From Bradyrhizobium sp. STM 3843 (GTDB lineage: Bacteria > Pseudomonadota > Alphaproteobacteria > Rhizobiales > Xanthobacteraceae), in assembly GCF_000239815.1 (NCBI RefSeq), contig NZ_CAFK01000194.1, forward strand, positions 1 to 64,000: a DNA stretch of 64,000 bases, written 5' to 3'. The notes under the pieces are model-generated. The model saw nothing but the letters and a program-made list of their open reading frames with translations, had not been told where the DNA came from and made no database searches. Position 1 is the first letter of the stretch; each line of letters opens with the position of its first letter. The position numbers were made by a program, and so were the translations under genes. Shown here piece by piece: positions 17,684-26,361 of the stretch.

Positions 17684-18247
17684 GTGAGGCGCAGTCCTTT
17701 TCGATCGATACGTAGCGCCGCGCTGGATGGGCCCGTGATGCCCCTCCGCAGCTACCTGCTCTGGGTCGGCGGCGCATTGCTACTGCTGCTGTTTGCCCTG
17801 GATGGGCTGCTGCCACAGACGGCCTCGAGCGAAGCCTTCAGCGCGAGTACGGAGCTGCCGCCGATCCGCATTCGCTCCGAGATCAAGGGCCCGGAGGCGG
17901 TGGTGATCGACACCAGCCGCGCGGCACGCCTGCCCACTCAGCCGAATGACGAGGCGGCTGCGTCGGAGCCAAGCTCTCCGACGCCTGGATCAGAGCAACT
18001 GTCAGGTGGCGTGCGCGCGCCCGACGAACCGCCGACGAACGAAGGATCTACGTCGTCAACACAAGGCTCAAATGTGCATGAAACGTTCGCGCAATTCGTC
18101 CCACCCGATCGTTCGAAGCCGCCGAAGGCCAGCCGGCACTCGCATCGGCCACATGCCGGCCTAATCGCCCGGCACAAGGGAGCGCGTGCTCCGCGCGCGC
18201 TTGAAGCTCAACGCTCGACCGCGCCATTCGAGCTGCCGAGAAGCTAG
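17684..18247 (+). CDS. Hypothetical single-pass membrane protein with low-complexity tail
   Basis: A protein of about 187 residues, family not recognised. A short basic N-terminus is followed by a TM helix (SYLLWVGGALLLLLFALDGLL) and then a Pro/Ser/Glu-rich, probably disordered segment and a basic His/Arg-rich end (RHSHRPHAGLIARHKGARAPR). AAGGAG at 17672-17677 is spaced correctly for GTG 17684; the ATG at 17678 abuts it and is less likely. It may be co-transcribed with the two small genes upstream (54-bp gap). The topology suggests a periplasmic low-complexity tail. Confidence 0.6.
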   Translation: MRRSPFRSIRSAALDGPVMPLRSYLLWVGGALLLLLFALDGLLPQTASSEAFSASTELPPIRIRSEIKGPEAVVIDTSRAARLPTQPNDEAAASEPSSPTPGSEQLSGGVRAPDEPPTNEGSTSSTQGSNVHETFAQFVPPDRSKPPKASRHSHRPHAGLIARHKGARAPRALEAQRSTAPFELPRS

Positions 18248-18299
18248 GTAGGGCGCCCGGAATCGCGCCCGAGAAGGTGCCGCGGGCGCTTCCGGTTGC

Positions 18300-19040
18300 T
18301 CAGAACCCTTCCGCCTGGCTTCGGTAGAACGTGTTCAGGATCGACATCCGCGGCTTGGTGGTTGCGATCGGCGGCCGCCCGTGCCAGCTCATCCCAAGCA
18401 GCGAATGATAGGCCTTCAGCACGACGAACGCGTACCCCGTGTTCGGGAGGAACGGAATCGTCTTCGCCGGCTCCAGACAATACGAGCCGACATGCAACAG
18501 GCCCTTCAGCGATGATCGGTACAGCGTGGTGCCGAGAGCTTCCTGGCTGGCATCGGTCGGACAATACAGCTGCATCGTCACGACCTTCTTGCGCGTATCC
18601 GGATGCGGCTTGATGCGGTATCCGTCATTGTCGCGATAGATGACCGGCTTCGCGAACAGCTTGAGCTCATCGAGAGGAAGCTTGTCGCCTCGTGCGCGAA
18701 TCTCCAGCCCGTCGCGGAGCTTGAGCGCAATCGCCTCCGCGAGCTCCTCGGAGGTCAGCATGTGCGAGACTGCGGTCCAAAGCGCTCGCAGATCAGGCGA
18801 GATCCTTTCCAGATGATCGCCATAGAGCCGAAGCGCCACGCGGCTCTCGGTGATCGGGTCGTACCCGGTGGTCGGAAACGCGCCAACCAGCTCGCGGTAG
18901 ATTGAGGCGGGAAAGAAGTCGCGGAAAACGATATGCGGAAACGGATCCGCGGAATGATCTGCAGCGCGAATGCTCGCGACAGCGTGATCTGTCAGTTCCT
19001 CGGCGAGGCTGCGCTCGACGATTCCCAAATCCATATCCAT
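18300..19040 (-). CDS. 2OG-Fe(II) oxygenase-like protein
   Basis: A protein of about 246 residues. The N-terminal part (DPFPHIVFRDFFPASIYRELV) is typical of proteins with a prolyl-hydroxylase-like fold. A candidate iron-binding HxD lies in RIKPHPDTRKKVVTMQLYCP, and a second histidine in KAYHSLLGMSWHG may be the distal ligand. The double-stranded beta-helix is plausible but substrate is unknown. I prefer ATG 19040 with a G-rich ribosome site; ATG 19034 is a close alternative. It is a single leftward gene facing the 17684 gene. Confidence 0.65.
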   Translation of the reverse strand: MDMDLGIVERSLAEELTDHAVASIRAADHSADPFPHIVFRDFFPASIYRELVGAFPTTGYDPITESRVALRLYGDHLERISPDLRALWTAVSHMLTSEELAEAIALKLRDGLEIRARGDKLPLDELKLFAKPVIYRDNDGYRIKPHPDTRKKVVTMQLYCPTDASQEALGTTLYRSSLKGLLHVGSYCLEPAKTIPFLPNTGYAFVVLKAYHSLLGMSWHGRPPIATTKPRMSILNTFYRSQAEGF

Positions 19041-19494
19041 CCGAAATCCCCCGCATCGCAACCACAAGCCATGCAGCAACAGTATGATACGAAAAACAAC
19101 AAAGGTAAATCAATAAGCCGGCGTGGAACCGGCCCATCTCGCTTGTGAATGAACGGCCGCAGTCCCGTTCCGTTGCACCCTCTCCGCTTGCATCGCCTAT
19201 CCGCCATTCGGTCGCCGTCGAGTAGGCCAGTCTTGCAAATCACCGCTTGCCGCGCTCGCGCGCGCTGGAACATCACCTAGAGCATCGGGATCAACAAGAT
19301 GCCGATTGAACTTGCGGCCAGCGCCACCGAACATCGCGGGCCGACTGCGCGACCGCTCAATGCAGCCGCGCCGGTTGCAATCACGAGCGGAACGAGGCCG
19401 AGTCACAGCGCATTTTTCTTGGTATGCCGTGCGCCCGGAGGAACCGCGTGCCGCACAGGACATTCATCCATGAGGCAGATAGGCGGAGGACCTC
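19041..19494. other. Gene-poor interval
   Basis: These 454 bp lie between the divergent oxygenase-like and 100-aa genes. I see an AT-rich patch at about 19075-19115 that may hold promoters, but no convincing coding sequence, RNA or repeat. Confidence 0.5.
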
Positions 19495-19797
19495 ATGTCT
19501 GAAGTCACAACCGACCACAAAACAATCCGCCGATGGGCTGAGCAGCAAGGCGGCAAGCCGGCGGCGGTCGATCGGACGCATAAGGGCGACGATGTCGGAA
19601 TCATCCGCATCATGTTCCCGAAAGCGCCGAACTCGGAGCACGGCAACCTGGTCGAGATTTCGTGGGAGGAGTTCTTCGCGGAGTTCGAGGAGCGAAACCT
19701 GGCGCTGGTTTACGACCCCGATGGAATGTTCAGCAAGATTGTCGGACGCGACACGGCGGAACGTCGCGAACACGGCGACCATCGTGCGGCGCGGTAG
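19495..19797 (+). CDS. Conserved hypothetical protein (100 aa)
   Basis: A 100-residue soluble protein with a basic N-terminal helix (TTDHKTIRRWAEQQGGKPAAVDRTHKGDDVG) and an acidic mid-part (EISWEEFFAEFEERNLALVYDPD). The pattern resembles a small Rhizobiales family of unknown function in which IRRWAE..GG.PA leads the protein. GGCGGAGGACCTC provides a good ribosome site before ATG 19495. No neighbours suggest a role. Confidence 0.75.
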   Translation: MSEVTTDHKTIRRWAEQQGGKPAAVDRTHKGDDVGIIRIMFPKAPNSEHGNLVEISWEEFFAEFEERNLALVYDPDGMFSKIVGRDTAERREHGDHRAAR

Positions 19798-20092
19798 TCG
19801 GGCAACGGAAATCGCGGCAGCGAAAGTCGTGCGCAGACCAAAAGCTCCGGCGACTAATCGCTGAAAGAACGGGAATACCGCGACAGCGACGGCACGGCGC
19901 ACCATCACACCAACGTCTATATGGAGCAGCACGGCACGACGGAATGATCTCCGCTCCTGCTGTGCTGCTGAATGTTTGTCGGATCGCATCGCTTCGTCTT
20001 GCAATGCACACCGGAGATGAAACCCGCCGCTATTGGGAACATTACAGTCCGACATTGCTTATAGGGACCGAAACGGTCTTGAGGAGGACAAC

Positions 20093-20167
20093 ATGGACGG
20101 ACTGATTTATTTGATAGGGCTCATCGTGGTCATCATGGCCATCCTGTCTTTCTTCGGTCTCCGCTGA
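20093..20167 (+). CDS. 24-residue single-helix membrane peptide
   Basis: ATG 20093 to TGA 20167 encodes 24 residues: a short acidic start (MDGLIYL), a hydrophobic helix (IGLIVVIMAILSFF) and a final GLR. GAGGAGG precedes the start with good spacing. The next gene starts 10 bp later, so the two are likely one transcript. The clean ribosome site and the TM-like composition argue that it is translated. Function unknown. Confidence 0.65.
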   Translation: MDGLIYLIGLIVVIMAILSFFGLR

Positions 20168-20177
20168 GGCAGCGGCA

Positions 20178-21062
20178 ATGACGATCGAAGCAACTGCGAC
20201 GGACGTGACTGCAGCGTCCCGGCCCGCGCTGGATAGTTGGACGCTGCAATGGACGCCCGTCGTGGCGGGAGCTCTCACCGCGGCAGCGGTCACTTTCATT
20301 CTCATTACCTTCGCCGCAACGGTCGGCCTCGGCGTGAGTTCGGCCGCCCCCACCTGGCGCGACGCATCGGTCGCGCTCTGGCTGCTCTCGGGCCTCTATC
20401 TGGTGCTGCAATCGCTGGTCAGCTTCGGCTGCGGCGGCTACATGGCCGGCCGGATTCGCACGCCCTATGAAGCGCCACGCGGGGACGACACCGAGCGGCG
20501 TGACGGCCTTCACGGCATCGCCGCCTGGGCGCTTGCGGTCGTGCTGGGCGCAGCTCTTTCAGGGTTGATCGCTTCCGCGATCAATCATCCGAATGGTTGG
20601 ACCCGACCGGCTTCGGCCAACGAACCGTCGGTTCTCAGTTACGAGCTGGACCACCTGTTCCGCTCGCCACGGCATCCGCCGACGGCCGAGCTCGCACCCG
20701 CGCGTGCGGAAGCCGGGCGCGTGCTGCTGACGTCCTCGAGCCATTCGGGCGTCAGTTCGGATGATCGAGCCTACCTCGTGCAGCTGGTGACGGGCGTCAC
20801 CGGGCTCGCCGGGCCCGACGCCGAACGTCGTGTCGACAGCGTCATCGCGGCGTCCAAGACCGCGCTCTCTCATGCGCGGGCGGGCACCGTGATCCTTGCG
20901 TTCTCGGTCGCGACGGCGCTGCTGCTCGGAGCGGTCGCCGCCTGGGCCGGCGCGGAAAGCGGCGGCAGGCATCGCGATGGCCTGCCGATCTCCGGCTGGA
21001 TGCTGCATGCCAATCATCGCTTCGGCCGGCGCCGCGGCCTGCTAGGCGACATGACCTCGTAA
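20178..21062 (+). CDS. Hypothetical multipass membrane protein
   Basis: A 294-residue protein with about four hydrophobic segments: VVAGALTAAAVTFILITFAA, ALWLLSGLYLVLQSLVSFGC, AAWALAVVLGAALSGLIASA and TVILAFSVATALLLGAVAAW. A long periplasmic or cytoplasmic loop lies between the third and fourth (about residues 140-235). The GCGGYMAGRIR motif after TM2 recurs in Rhizobiales proteins of this kind. No function is assigned. It follows the 24-aa gene and ends at a strong terminator hairpin. Confidence 0.75.
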   Translation: MTIEATATDVTAASRPALDSWTLQWTPVVAGALTAAAVTFILITFAATVGLGVSSAAPTWRDASVALWLLSGLYLVLQSLVSFGCGGYMAGRIRTPYEAPRGDDTERRDGLHGIAAWALAVVLGAALSGLIASAINHPNGWTRPASANEPSVLSYELDHLFRSPRHPPTAELAPARAEAGRVLLTSSSHSGVSSDDRAYLVQLVTGVTGLAGPDAERRVDSVIAASKTALSHARAGTVILAFSVATALLLGAVAAWAGAESGGRHRDGLPISGWMLHANHRFGRRRGLLGDMTS

Positions 21063-21071
21063 CGGCATAGT

Positions 21072-21103
21072 TGGTCGCCCGGGGCACAGCAGCCGGGCGA
21101 CCA
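21072..21103. terminator. Strong bidirectional terminator hairpin
   Basis: An 11-bp perfect stem TGGTCGCCCGG / CCGGGCGACCA with a 10-base loop lies between convergent genes (stops at 21062 and 21131), followed on the plus strand by CTCTCTTTGTCTCT. Confidence 0.7.
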
Positions 21104-21130
21104 GCTCTCTTTGTCTCTGATAAAAGCCGC

Positions 21131-21403
21131 TCATCGGACCAGGCTCACCCAGCCTTCGGTCGCGGTAAAGGCTTTCGCAAACAGCGCCTCGGTCGGCTGC
21201 CCGCGATGCAGCGCCTTGCCGACCTCGCAGATCGCGAGTAGCGCGCTGGCACGCGCTTCATCGACCTCGATCGACTCAGTGCCGCCTGCGCTCTTCGCCA
21301 GGCCGATCACGCCGTTCAGGAGCTGCAACGCGGTCTGCGGTGCAGCCGCTTGCGCCGATGTCAACACACTCAGGAAATGCTCGGCCTTTTCCAGTTCAGT
21401 CAC
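21131..21403 (-). CDS. Hypothetical 90-aa protein coupled to the amine oxidase gene
   Basis: A 90-residue, mostly helical protein (ELEKAEHFLSVLTSAQAAAPQTALQLLNGVIGLAK...VDEARASALLAICEVGKAL). The start is a GTG at 21403 with GGGAG upstream, giving an 8-bp overlap with the oxidase gene stop at 21396. This position is only found by choosing a non-ATG start. No family recognised. Last gene of a four-gene minus-strand cluster. Confidence 0.6.
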   Translation of the reverse strand: MTELEKAEHFLSVLTSAQAAAPQTALQLLNGVIGLAKSAGGTESIEVDEARASALLAICEVGKALHRGQPTEALFAKAFTATEGWVSLVR

Positions 21404-22691
21404 CTCGATCTCCCGTTTGAAGAATGCTCCGCGCCGTCTCCAGGCCGCTCGCCAGCGCAGCCTCGACTGTGCCCATCTCCGCTCCGCGGTAGAGCGCCTC
21501 GCCGGAAAAATGGATCGGCCGGCCATCCGCCTCCGAGAGCCTGGACTGCGCCGCACGCGTGCCCGGTGTCGCGTAGGAATAGGCGCCGCGCGCGAACGGA
21601 TCGCGCGCCCAGTTGATCGCGTAGGCAGCTGTCAGCATCTGACTTAGCTGCTCAGGCTCGCGATCGAAGATCCCAGCGAGCGAGGCAAGCCCGATGTCGA
21701 CCAGATCATCCGCGTCGAGATCGGCCATGGCAGCAGTCTTGGGACCGGCGAACCAGCCGGTGAGCACCGGACGATCGGTCGGATACTGTGTCCACCACAC
21801 CGGGATCCGAGCCTCCGAGAGCAGAAACATCAGATCGGCGAGATCCTTTCGCGGCTCGAGCCACCAGCGCCTTTCGAAGCGCAACAGGATCTTGATGACA
21901 TTGCCAAAGCCGATATCGGCGGCAGCCGAGATCCTGTCGCGTTCCGGCGCCGGCATCGCGATGCTTGTCAGCAGCGGGATCGGAACGGTGACGATGACAG
22001 CATCGCCCGCGTGATGATCGCCATTTTCGCAGCGAACCCGGACGCCCCTGTCATCCGCTTCGATTCCCCCCACCGGACAGCCAAGATGGAGCGCAACCCC
22101 ATGCTTGCGGCACTCCGCGACGAGGAAATCGATCAGCGCCCCGTAGCCGCTGACGATGCGGCCGGCCTGCCGGCTTTGTCCGCCTCCCATCCACTCCTCA
22201 CGCAGCGCGAATGTGCTGGCCCGTTCCGGCTCGGCTGCGTCGTAGCTTTCGACCATGCGCTGCACGCTGTGCCGCAGCCGGTCATATTGCGCGCCGGCAA
22301 AATGCCGCCGCAGAAACTCGGCAATCGGCAAGTCGTCAGTCAATTGCCGCAACGCATCCTGCAGCGCGGCCTGATCAACGTCCCAGGATTCCTGCAACAG
22401 GAACTGCCCGTCGTGGACCGTCCATCTCCAGCCTTCGACAGGACGCAAGGCGAGCCCGGCCTCGCGCAGCAGGCCGTGCGTGACCGAGGCCTCGCCGTGC
22501 ACGAATTCGGCACCGGCTGCCGCGCTGTATCCGAAGCTTGCCTCAGCAAGTGTATGGATGCGCCCTCCGCACCTGTGTTGTGCTTCCACGATGGTCACCC
22601 GCCTGCCCGCGCGGGCCAGTTCGCGGGCGGCCATCAGGCCGGCAGCCCCGGCCCCGATGACGATGATGGTGTCTGATTGTGGTCGAGTCAT
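21396..22691 (-). CDS. Flavin-dependent amine oxidase family protein
   Basis: A 431-residue FAD enzyme of the flavin-containing amine oxidoreductase family. The N-terminal dinucleotide fold is clear (IIVIGAGAAGLMAARELARAG, then VTIVEAQHRCGGRI with the GG-arginine motif). The substrate domain includes GAEFVHGE and the C-terminal FAD motif SGEALYRGAEMGTVEAAL. Length matches bacterial monoamine-oxidase-like proteins. No signal peptide, so cytoplasmic. It lies 8 bp after the RibD-like gene. The substrate is likely an amine; the pairing with an uptake transporter suggests catabolism, which is inference. Confidence 0.88.
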   Translation of the reverse strand: MTRPQSDTIIVIGAGAAGLMAARELARAGRRVTIVEAQHRCGGRIHTLAEASFGYSAAAGAEFVHGEASVTHGLLREAGLALRPVEGWRWTVHDGQFLLQESWDVDQAALQDALRQLTDDLPIAEFLRRHFAGAQYDRLRHSVQRMVESYDAAEPERASTFALREEWMGGGQSRQAGRIVSGYGALIDFLVAECRKHGVALHLGCPVGGIEADDRGVRVRCENGDHHAGDAVIVTVPIPLLTSIAMPAPERDRISAAADIGFGNVIKILLRFERRWWLEPRKDLADLMFLLSEARIPVWWTQYPTDRPVLTGWFAGPKTAAMADLDADDLVDIGLASLAGIFDREPEQLSQMLTAAYAINWARDPFARGAYSYATPGTRAAQSRLSEADGRPIHFSGEALYRGAEMGTVEAALASGLETARSILQTGDRGD

Positions 22692-22699
22692 ACCGGAAG

Positions 22700-23401
22700 C
22701 TATCGTGAGGCCTCATTCTCGAGCCTATATCGCAGCAAGATGGCGCCGCCGTCCAGGAGCTGGCTGCTTTCGAGCGTCATCGCAGCCACCGGCGCGCGCT
22801 GATCAGCTTCCGCCTCGGTGGAATCGAACACGCTGGGCGCCCCCTTGGCACCGTCGACCGCCGGACAGATGATCAGGTTGAGCTCATCGACCAGGCCGGC
22901 GCGCAGGAAGGCGCCGTTGGCACCGCCGCCGCCTTCAAGCAGCAGCCTGTTCACACCGAGGTCACGATTGAGGATGTCGAGCATCAACGCGAGATCGATC
23001 TGGGTGCGCCCGGCAAAGATGTAGGACACGCCTTCCTTGCGCAGGCCGGCAAGATGCGCGTCCGGCACCGCCTCGGTGAGCACGACCACGATCGGATCAC
23101 CGCCGATGTCCGAGCGGCCCCACGCGATCTTGCCGTGGGGGTCGAGCACGACGCCATAGGCGTCGGCATCGCGCCTTGCGAACCAGGCCGTTCGCGGGAA
23201 AGTCGCGTCCGTCGTGGCCGGATAGGATTTGCCCTTGGCGAACTCCTGGCCGGTGACGCGGCCGACCAGCCACGCGTCACCATCGAGCTGATCGTGCACA
23301 CGCTCGAACAGATCACCGGCCGACCCCTTCGGACGCCAGCGGCTGTGCAGCGTGCGCCCATCGACGCTTGCGACCATCAGACAGATCACGTGCGGCTTCA
23401 T
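22700..23401 (-). CDS. RibD C-terminal/dihydrofolate reductase-like protein
   Basis: A 233-residue protein of the RibD_C (pyrimidine reductase, DHFR-like) family. MKPHVICLMVASVDGRTLHSRW carries the conserved N-terminal SVDG motif, and NRLLLEGGGGANGAFLRAGLVDELNLIICP is the diagnostic GGG...DEL segment. It is a stand-alone reductase domain without a deaminase part, so it is not the main riboflavin enzyme; NAD(P)H-dependent reduction of an unknown substrate is expected. It overlaps the MFS gene by 4 bp. Confidence 0.88.
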   Translation of the reverse strand: MKPHVICLMVASVDGRTLHSRWRPKGSAGDLFERVHDQLDGDAWLVGRVTGQEFAKGKSYPATTDATFPRTAWFARRDADAYGVVLDPHGKIAWGRSDIGGDPIVVVLTEAVPDAHLAGLRKEGVSYIFAGRTQIDLALMLDILNRDLGVNRLLLEGGGGANGAFLRAGLVDELNLIICPAVDGAKGAPSVFDSTEAEADQRAPVAAMTLESSQLLDGGAILLRYRLENEASR

Positions 23402-24753
23402 GCGGTCCTCTTATTCAGTTCGACCCGGCCGATCTTGGCCGGCGCAGTCTCGGGTATCAGGGCCATCGCCACCAGGCCGGCGGCTGCCGCCACCAGGAGA
23501 TACCAGGACGGCGCCAGCGGATCGCCGGAGACATGGAGCAGCCAGGTCACCACGAGCTGGGCGGTCCCGCCGAAGCTTGCGATCGCAACCGCGTATATGG
23601 TGGCGAACACGCCGCCGCGGATCTCCTGCGGCAAAGCTTCGGTGAAGGCGGCATAGAACGCCGTGTAAGGCAGCGATCCGATCGCCGACAGCAGGCCGAA
23701 GCCGAACAGCAAGGACCACGCGCCGGGCGCATTCACGATCCACAGGAAGGCTGGATAGGTCAGCACAAGCACAGCCAGTTGCGGCCACACCATGACGGGC
23801 TTGCGCCCATAGCGGTCGGCCAGCCAGCCGCCCAAAATCGCGCCTGCGATCTGCAGGCCATTGCTCACGACCGATACGGTAAAGGCGAGGTCCGCCGCGA
23901 CGTGCAGCGTGGTCTTGGCATAGGTCGTCATGTACTGGGTGACGTAGGTCGAAATCGTGCCGCTCGCCAGGATCATCAGCGCCAATACGATCAGGCGGAT
24001 ATGCCGGCCGGCGAGCACGAGATGGCTTGTTCGCGCCTCCTCTTTGGAGGCGTCAGGAATGACGGTCTCCGGCAAGCTGCTGCGCATCCAGAGCCCGACG
24101 GGCAAGCAGGCCGCGCCGATCAGGAATGCAATCCGCCAGCCATAGGCGTCGAGCGCCTCCGGCGCCATCGCCCTGCTCAGGACGACGCCGACGAGCGCGC
24201 CGGCGGTGGCGGCGATCTCCTGGCTAGTCGGCTGCCACGCCACCACCAGCGCGCGATTTTCGGGCGAAGCGATCTCCAACAGATAGGCCGTGGTCGGCCC
24301 GACCTCGCCGCCGAGCGCAAAACCCTGCACCATGCGCGCGAGGATCACGATGATGGGCGCCGCCAGCCCGATCGTGGCATAGGACGGCGTCAGCGCGATG
24401 GTCAGGATCGCCACGCCCATCAGCGCGAAACTGAGCAGCATCGCGGGCCGCCGGCCGACCCGATCCGAATAGATGCCGAGCACGATGCCACCGATCGGCC
24501 GGGTCACGAATCCGGCACCGAAGGTGGCGAGCGACAGCATCAGGCTCCCATAGGCGCTCTGCGCCGGAAAGAAGGTGCGGCCGATCTCGACGGCGAAGAA
24601 GCTATAGGTGATGAAGTCGTAGAATTCGAGCATGTTGCCGATGGTGGCGGCAAATGCGGCGCGTTGGACGCTGATCTGTGGCTCGTCTGCGATTGCCAAC
24701 GCCAATGTCGAATCTCCATTCCCTTCGGCACGCGCCTTGGACGTTCGCCACAC
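23398..24753 (-). CDS. MFS transporter, metabolite:H+ symporter (MHS) type
   Basis: A 12-TM transporter of up to 451 residues. Family signatures include the opening RAAFAATIGNMLEFYDFITYSFF, the motif GIYSDRVGRRPAMLLSFALMG after TM2, GGEVGPTTAYLLE and the second-half GWLADRYGRKPVM, as in ProP/ShiA-like symporters of organic acids. The start is uncertain: GTG 24753 has no ribosome site, while TTG 24705 has TGGAG at proper distance. First gene of a cluster with a RibD-like reductase, amine oxidase and 90-aa protein, so it probably imports their substrate. Confidence 0.88.
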   Translation of the reverse strand: MWRTSKARAEGNGDSTLALAIADEPQISVQRAAFAATIGNMLEFYDFITYSFFAVEIGRTFFPAQSAYGSLMLSLATFGAGFVTRPIGGIVLGIYSDRVGRRPAMLLSFALMGVAILTIALTPSYATIGLAAPIIVILARMVQGFALGGEVGPTTAYLLEIASPENRALVVAWQPTSQEIAATAGALVGVVLSRAMAPEALDAYGWRIAFLIGAACLPVGLWMRSSLPETVIPDASKEEARTSHLVLAGRHIRLIVLALMILASGTISTYVTQYMTTYAKTTLHVAADLAFTVSVVSNGLQIAGAILGGWLADRYGRKPVMVWPQLAVLVLTYPAFLWIVNAPGAWSLLFGFGLLSAIGSLPYTAFYAAFTEALPQEIRGGVFATIYAVAIASFGGTAQLVVTWLLHVSGDPLAPSWYLLVAAAAGLVAMALIPETAPAKIGRVELNKRTA

Positions 24754-24947
24754 ACGCGTGAAGCGATATCAAATCCGTCCCCGTCAGGCGGTTCCGATCT
24801 ACTTGCCCGCGCACCATCGTACAATGCAAATCAACGTGCTGATATATTCTCGCAACGCATGCGCGCCCGAGCTTTGCGGCAGGCTCGCCCTCTTGAATGA
24901 GAGGGCGCAGGGAAGGCCGGGAGCTCGCCGCCCCCATGGCCCGCCTG

Positions 24948-25295
24948 CAACAAGAAAAGCAGGCGGCAGTCACCACAGGTTCGGCCGAAACATCCCGGCC
25001 TTCCCTGCGCGATGAGTTTACGGCTTATTTCGCGCTCTCCCCAGGGACCGGCTTTCTTGCCCCTGTAACGACAACGCTAACGCGTTGCGCACGCGACAAC
25101 GCTAGCGCGTTGCGCAGACATCAGCACCGGGATGCCAGGACCACACGACTTCGCCGTCCACGACAGCTGCGTCGTCTTTCGCAACTGATCGCGGTCACCG
25201 CATCCCGCCTCCACGTATCGTGACGACGCGTACGCCCCTCTTCGATGAGGCGGGACGGGCGAGAGATAGCATGATTTCTGAAAAAACGAACGAGA
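24948..25295. repeat. Dispersed ~350-bp intergenic repeat, copy 2
   Basis: Direct repeat of 1-358 (62/64 identity at the left end; 32 bp identical at 25209-25240). It fills most of the 804-bp gap between the MFS and COG4705 genes. It contains a tandem duplication not evident in copy 1: CGACAACGCTAACGCGTTGCG at 25069 and again, with one change, at 25094 (period 25). I find no coding region; 25296-25557 shows only a leader. Confidence 0.8.
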
Positions 25296-25557
25296 TATTT
25301 CGGGAACGTCGTTCCGAAATCGGATTGCGGACGCTCGGGTCAGCTTGGGGGCATTCCTAACAGCGCCGCCCGATGCACGCCATCTTGGGAAGATATGGGC
25401 GCGCTGCCCTGATCGAGCACGATCGCCCTCACCCGGAGACGCTGCAGAGACGCAGCCCCCTCGCCCGTGACTTTCTCGGGCCTTCCGCGTTGAGGGCGCG
25501 GGAAGCTTTCGATGGAGCCGGCGGAACTCACACCGCTCGGCACGTTGCGGAGGAAAC

Positions 25558-26361
25558 ATGGCAAGCGAAGACGCGATGCTCAGCAAAATCCCCGAGGTGA
25601 CGCTCGGCTTCTGGGTGATCAAGATCCTGGCCACGACGCTCGGTGAAACCGGCGGTGATTCGGTGACGATGAGCTGGCTGCACGCCGACCAGGACGCTCA
25701 GAATGGCGGCTATCTGATCGGCACCGGCATCTTTCTTGCGGTGTTCGTTGCGGCGGTGATCGCCCAGATCGCGACGAGACGCTTCAATACCTGGATCTAC
25801 TGGCTGGCCATCGTGGCCTCGACCACGGTGGGCACGGCCATGGCTGATCTCTTCGATCGATCATTGGGCATCGGCTATACGGGAGGCTCGTCTGTCCTGC
25901 TCGGCCTGGTCCTGTGCTCGCTCGCAGCCTGGTACCTGACGCTCGGATCGATCGATGTCCGGACGGTGGCAACGCCGCGGGCGGAGATCTTCTATTGGGT
26001 GACGATCACATTTTCGCAGACGCTGGGGACCGCGCTCGGAGATTGGACCGCCGATGGCACCGGATTGGGCTATGACGGCGGTGCCCTCGTGTTCGGTGCG
26101 GGCCTCCTCCTGCTTGCGGCTCTGTATTATTGGACGACGGTCTCGCGCGTGTTCCTGTTCTGGGCCGCCTTCATCTTGACGCGACCGCTCGGCGCGACGG
26201 TTGGAGACTTCCTGGACAAGCCGACCAGTCAAGGCGGCCTGGCGCTCAGTCGACCTTTGGCGTCCGGAGTGATGCTGGCGGCGATCATTGTGCTGATCGT
26301 GATCCTGCCGCAAAGGCCGGGACGGCATCCGGGATCCGACCTCGCAGCGCAGCTGCCGTGA
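25558..26361 (+). CDS. COG4705-type membrane protein with four-fold internal repeat
   Basis: A 267-residue inner-membrane protein with about seven or eight hydrophobic segments. A repeated motif, T-(L/V)-G-(E/T)-(T/A)-...-D, occurs four times: ATTLGETGGDS, STTVGTAMADLFDRSLGIGY, SQTLGTALGDWTADGTGLGY and TRPLGATVGDFLDKP, suggesting duplicated helix pairs lining one site. This is the pattern of the COG4705 uncharacterised membrane-anchored family. GGAGG precedes ATG 25558. Transport has been suggested for relatives but nothing here proves it. It appears monocistronic. Confidence 0.85.
   Translation: MASEDAMLSKIPEVTLGFWVIKILATTLGETGGDSVTMSWLHADQDAQNGGYLIGTGIFLAVFVAAVIAQIATRRFNTWIYWLAIVASTTVGTAMADLFDRSLGIGYTGGSSVLLGLVLCSLAAWYLTLGSIDVRTVATPRAEIFYWVTITFSQTLGTALGDWTADGTGLGYDGGALVFGAGLLLLAALYYWTTVSRVFLFWAAFILTRPLGATVGDFLDKPTSQGGLALSRPLASGVMLAAIIVLIVILPQRPGRHPGSDLAAQLP

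Noticed and set aside
19861..19947. Short frame encoding REYRDSDGTAHHHTNVYMEQHG
   Set aside because: It looks protein-like and may be the end of a decayed small gene, but no start codon lies between the preceding in-frame stop and it, so I do not call it a gene.
25069..25116. Tandem unit considered as a start of a CRISPR array
   Set aside because: Only two adjacent copies with no spacer-like unique sequences between them and no cas genes in the window.
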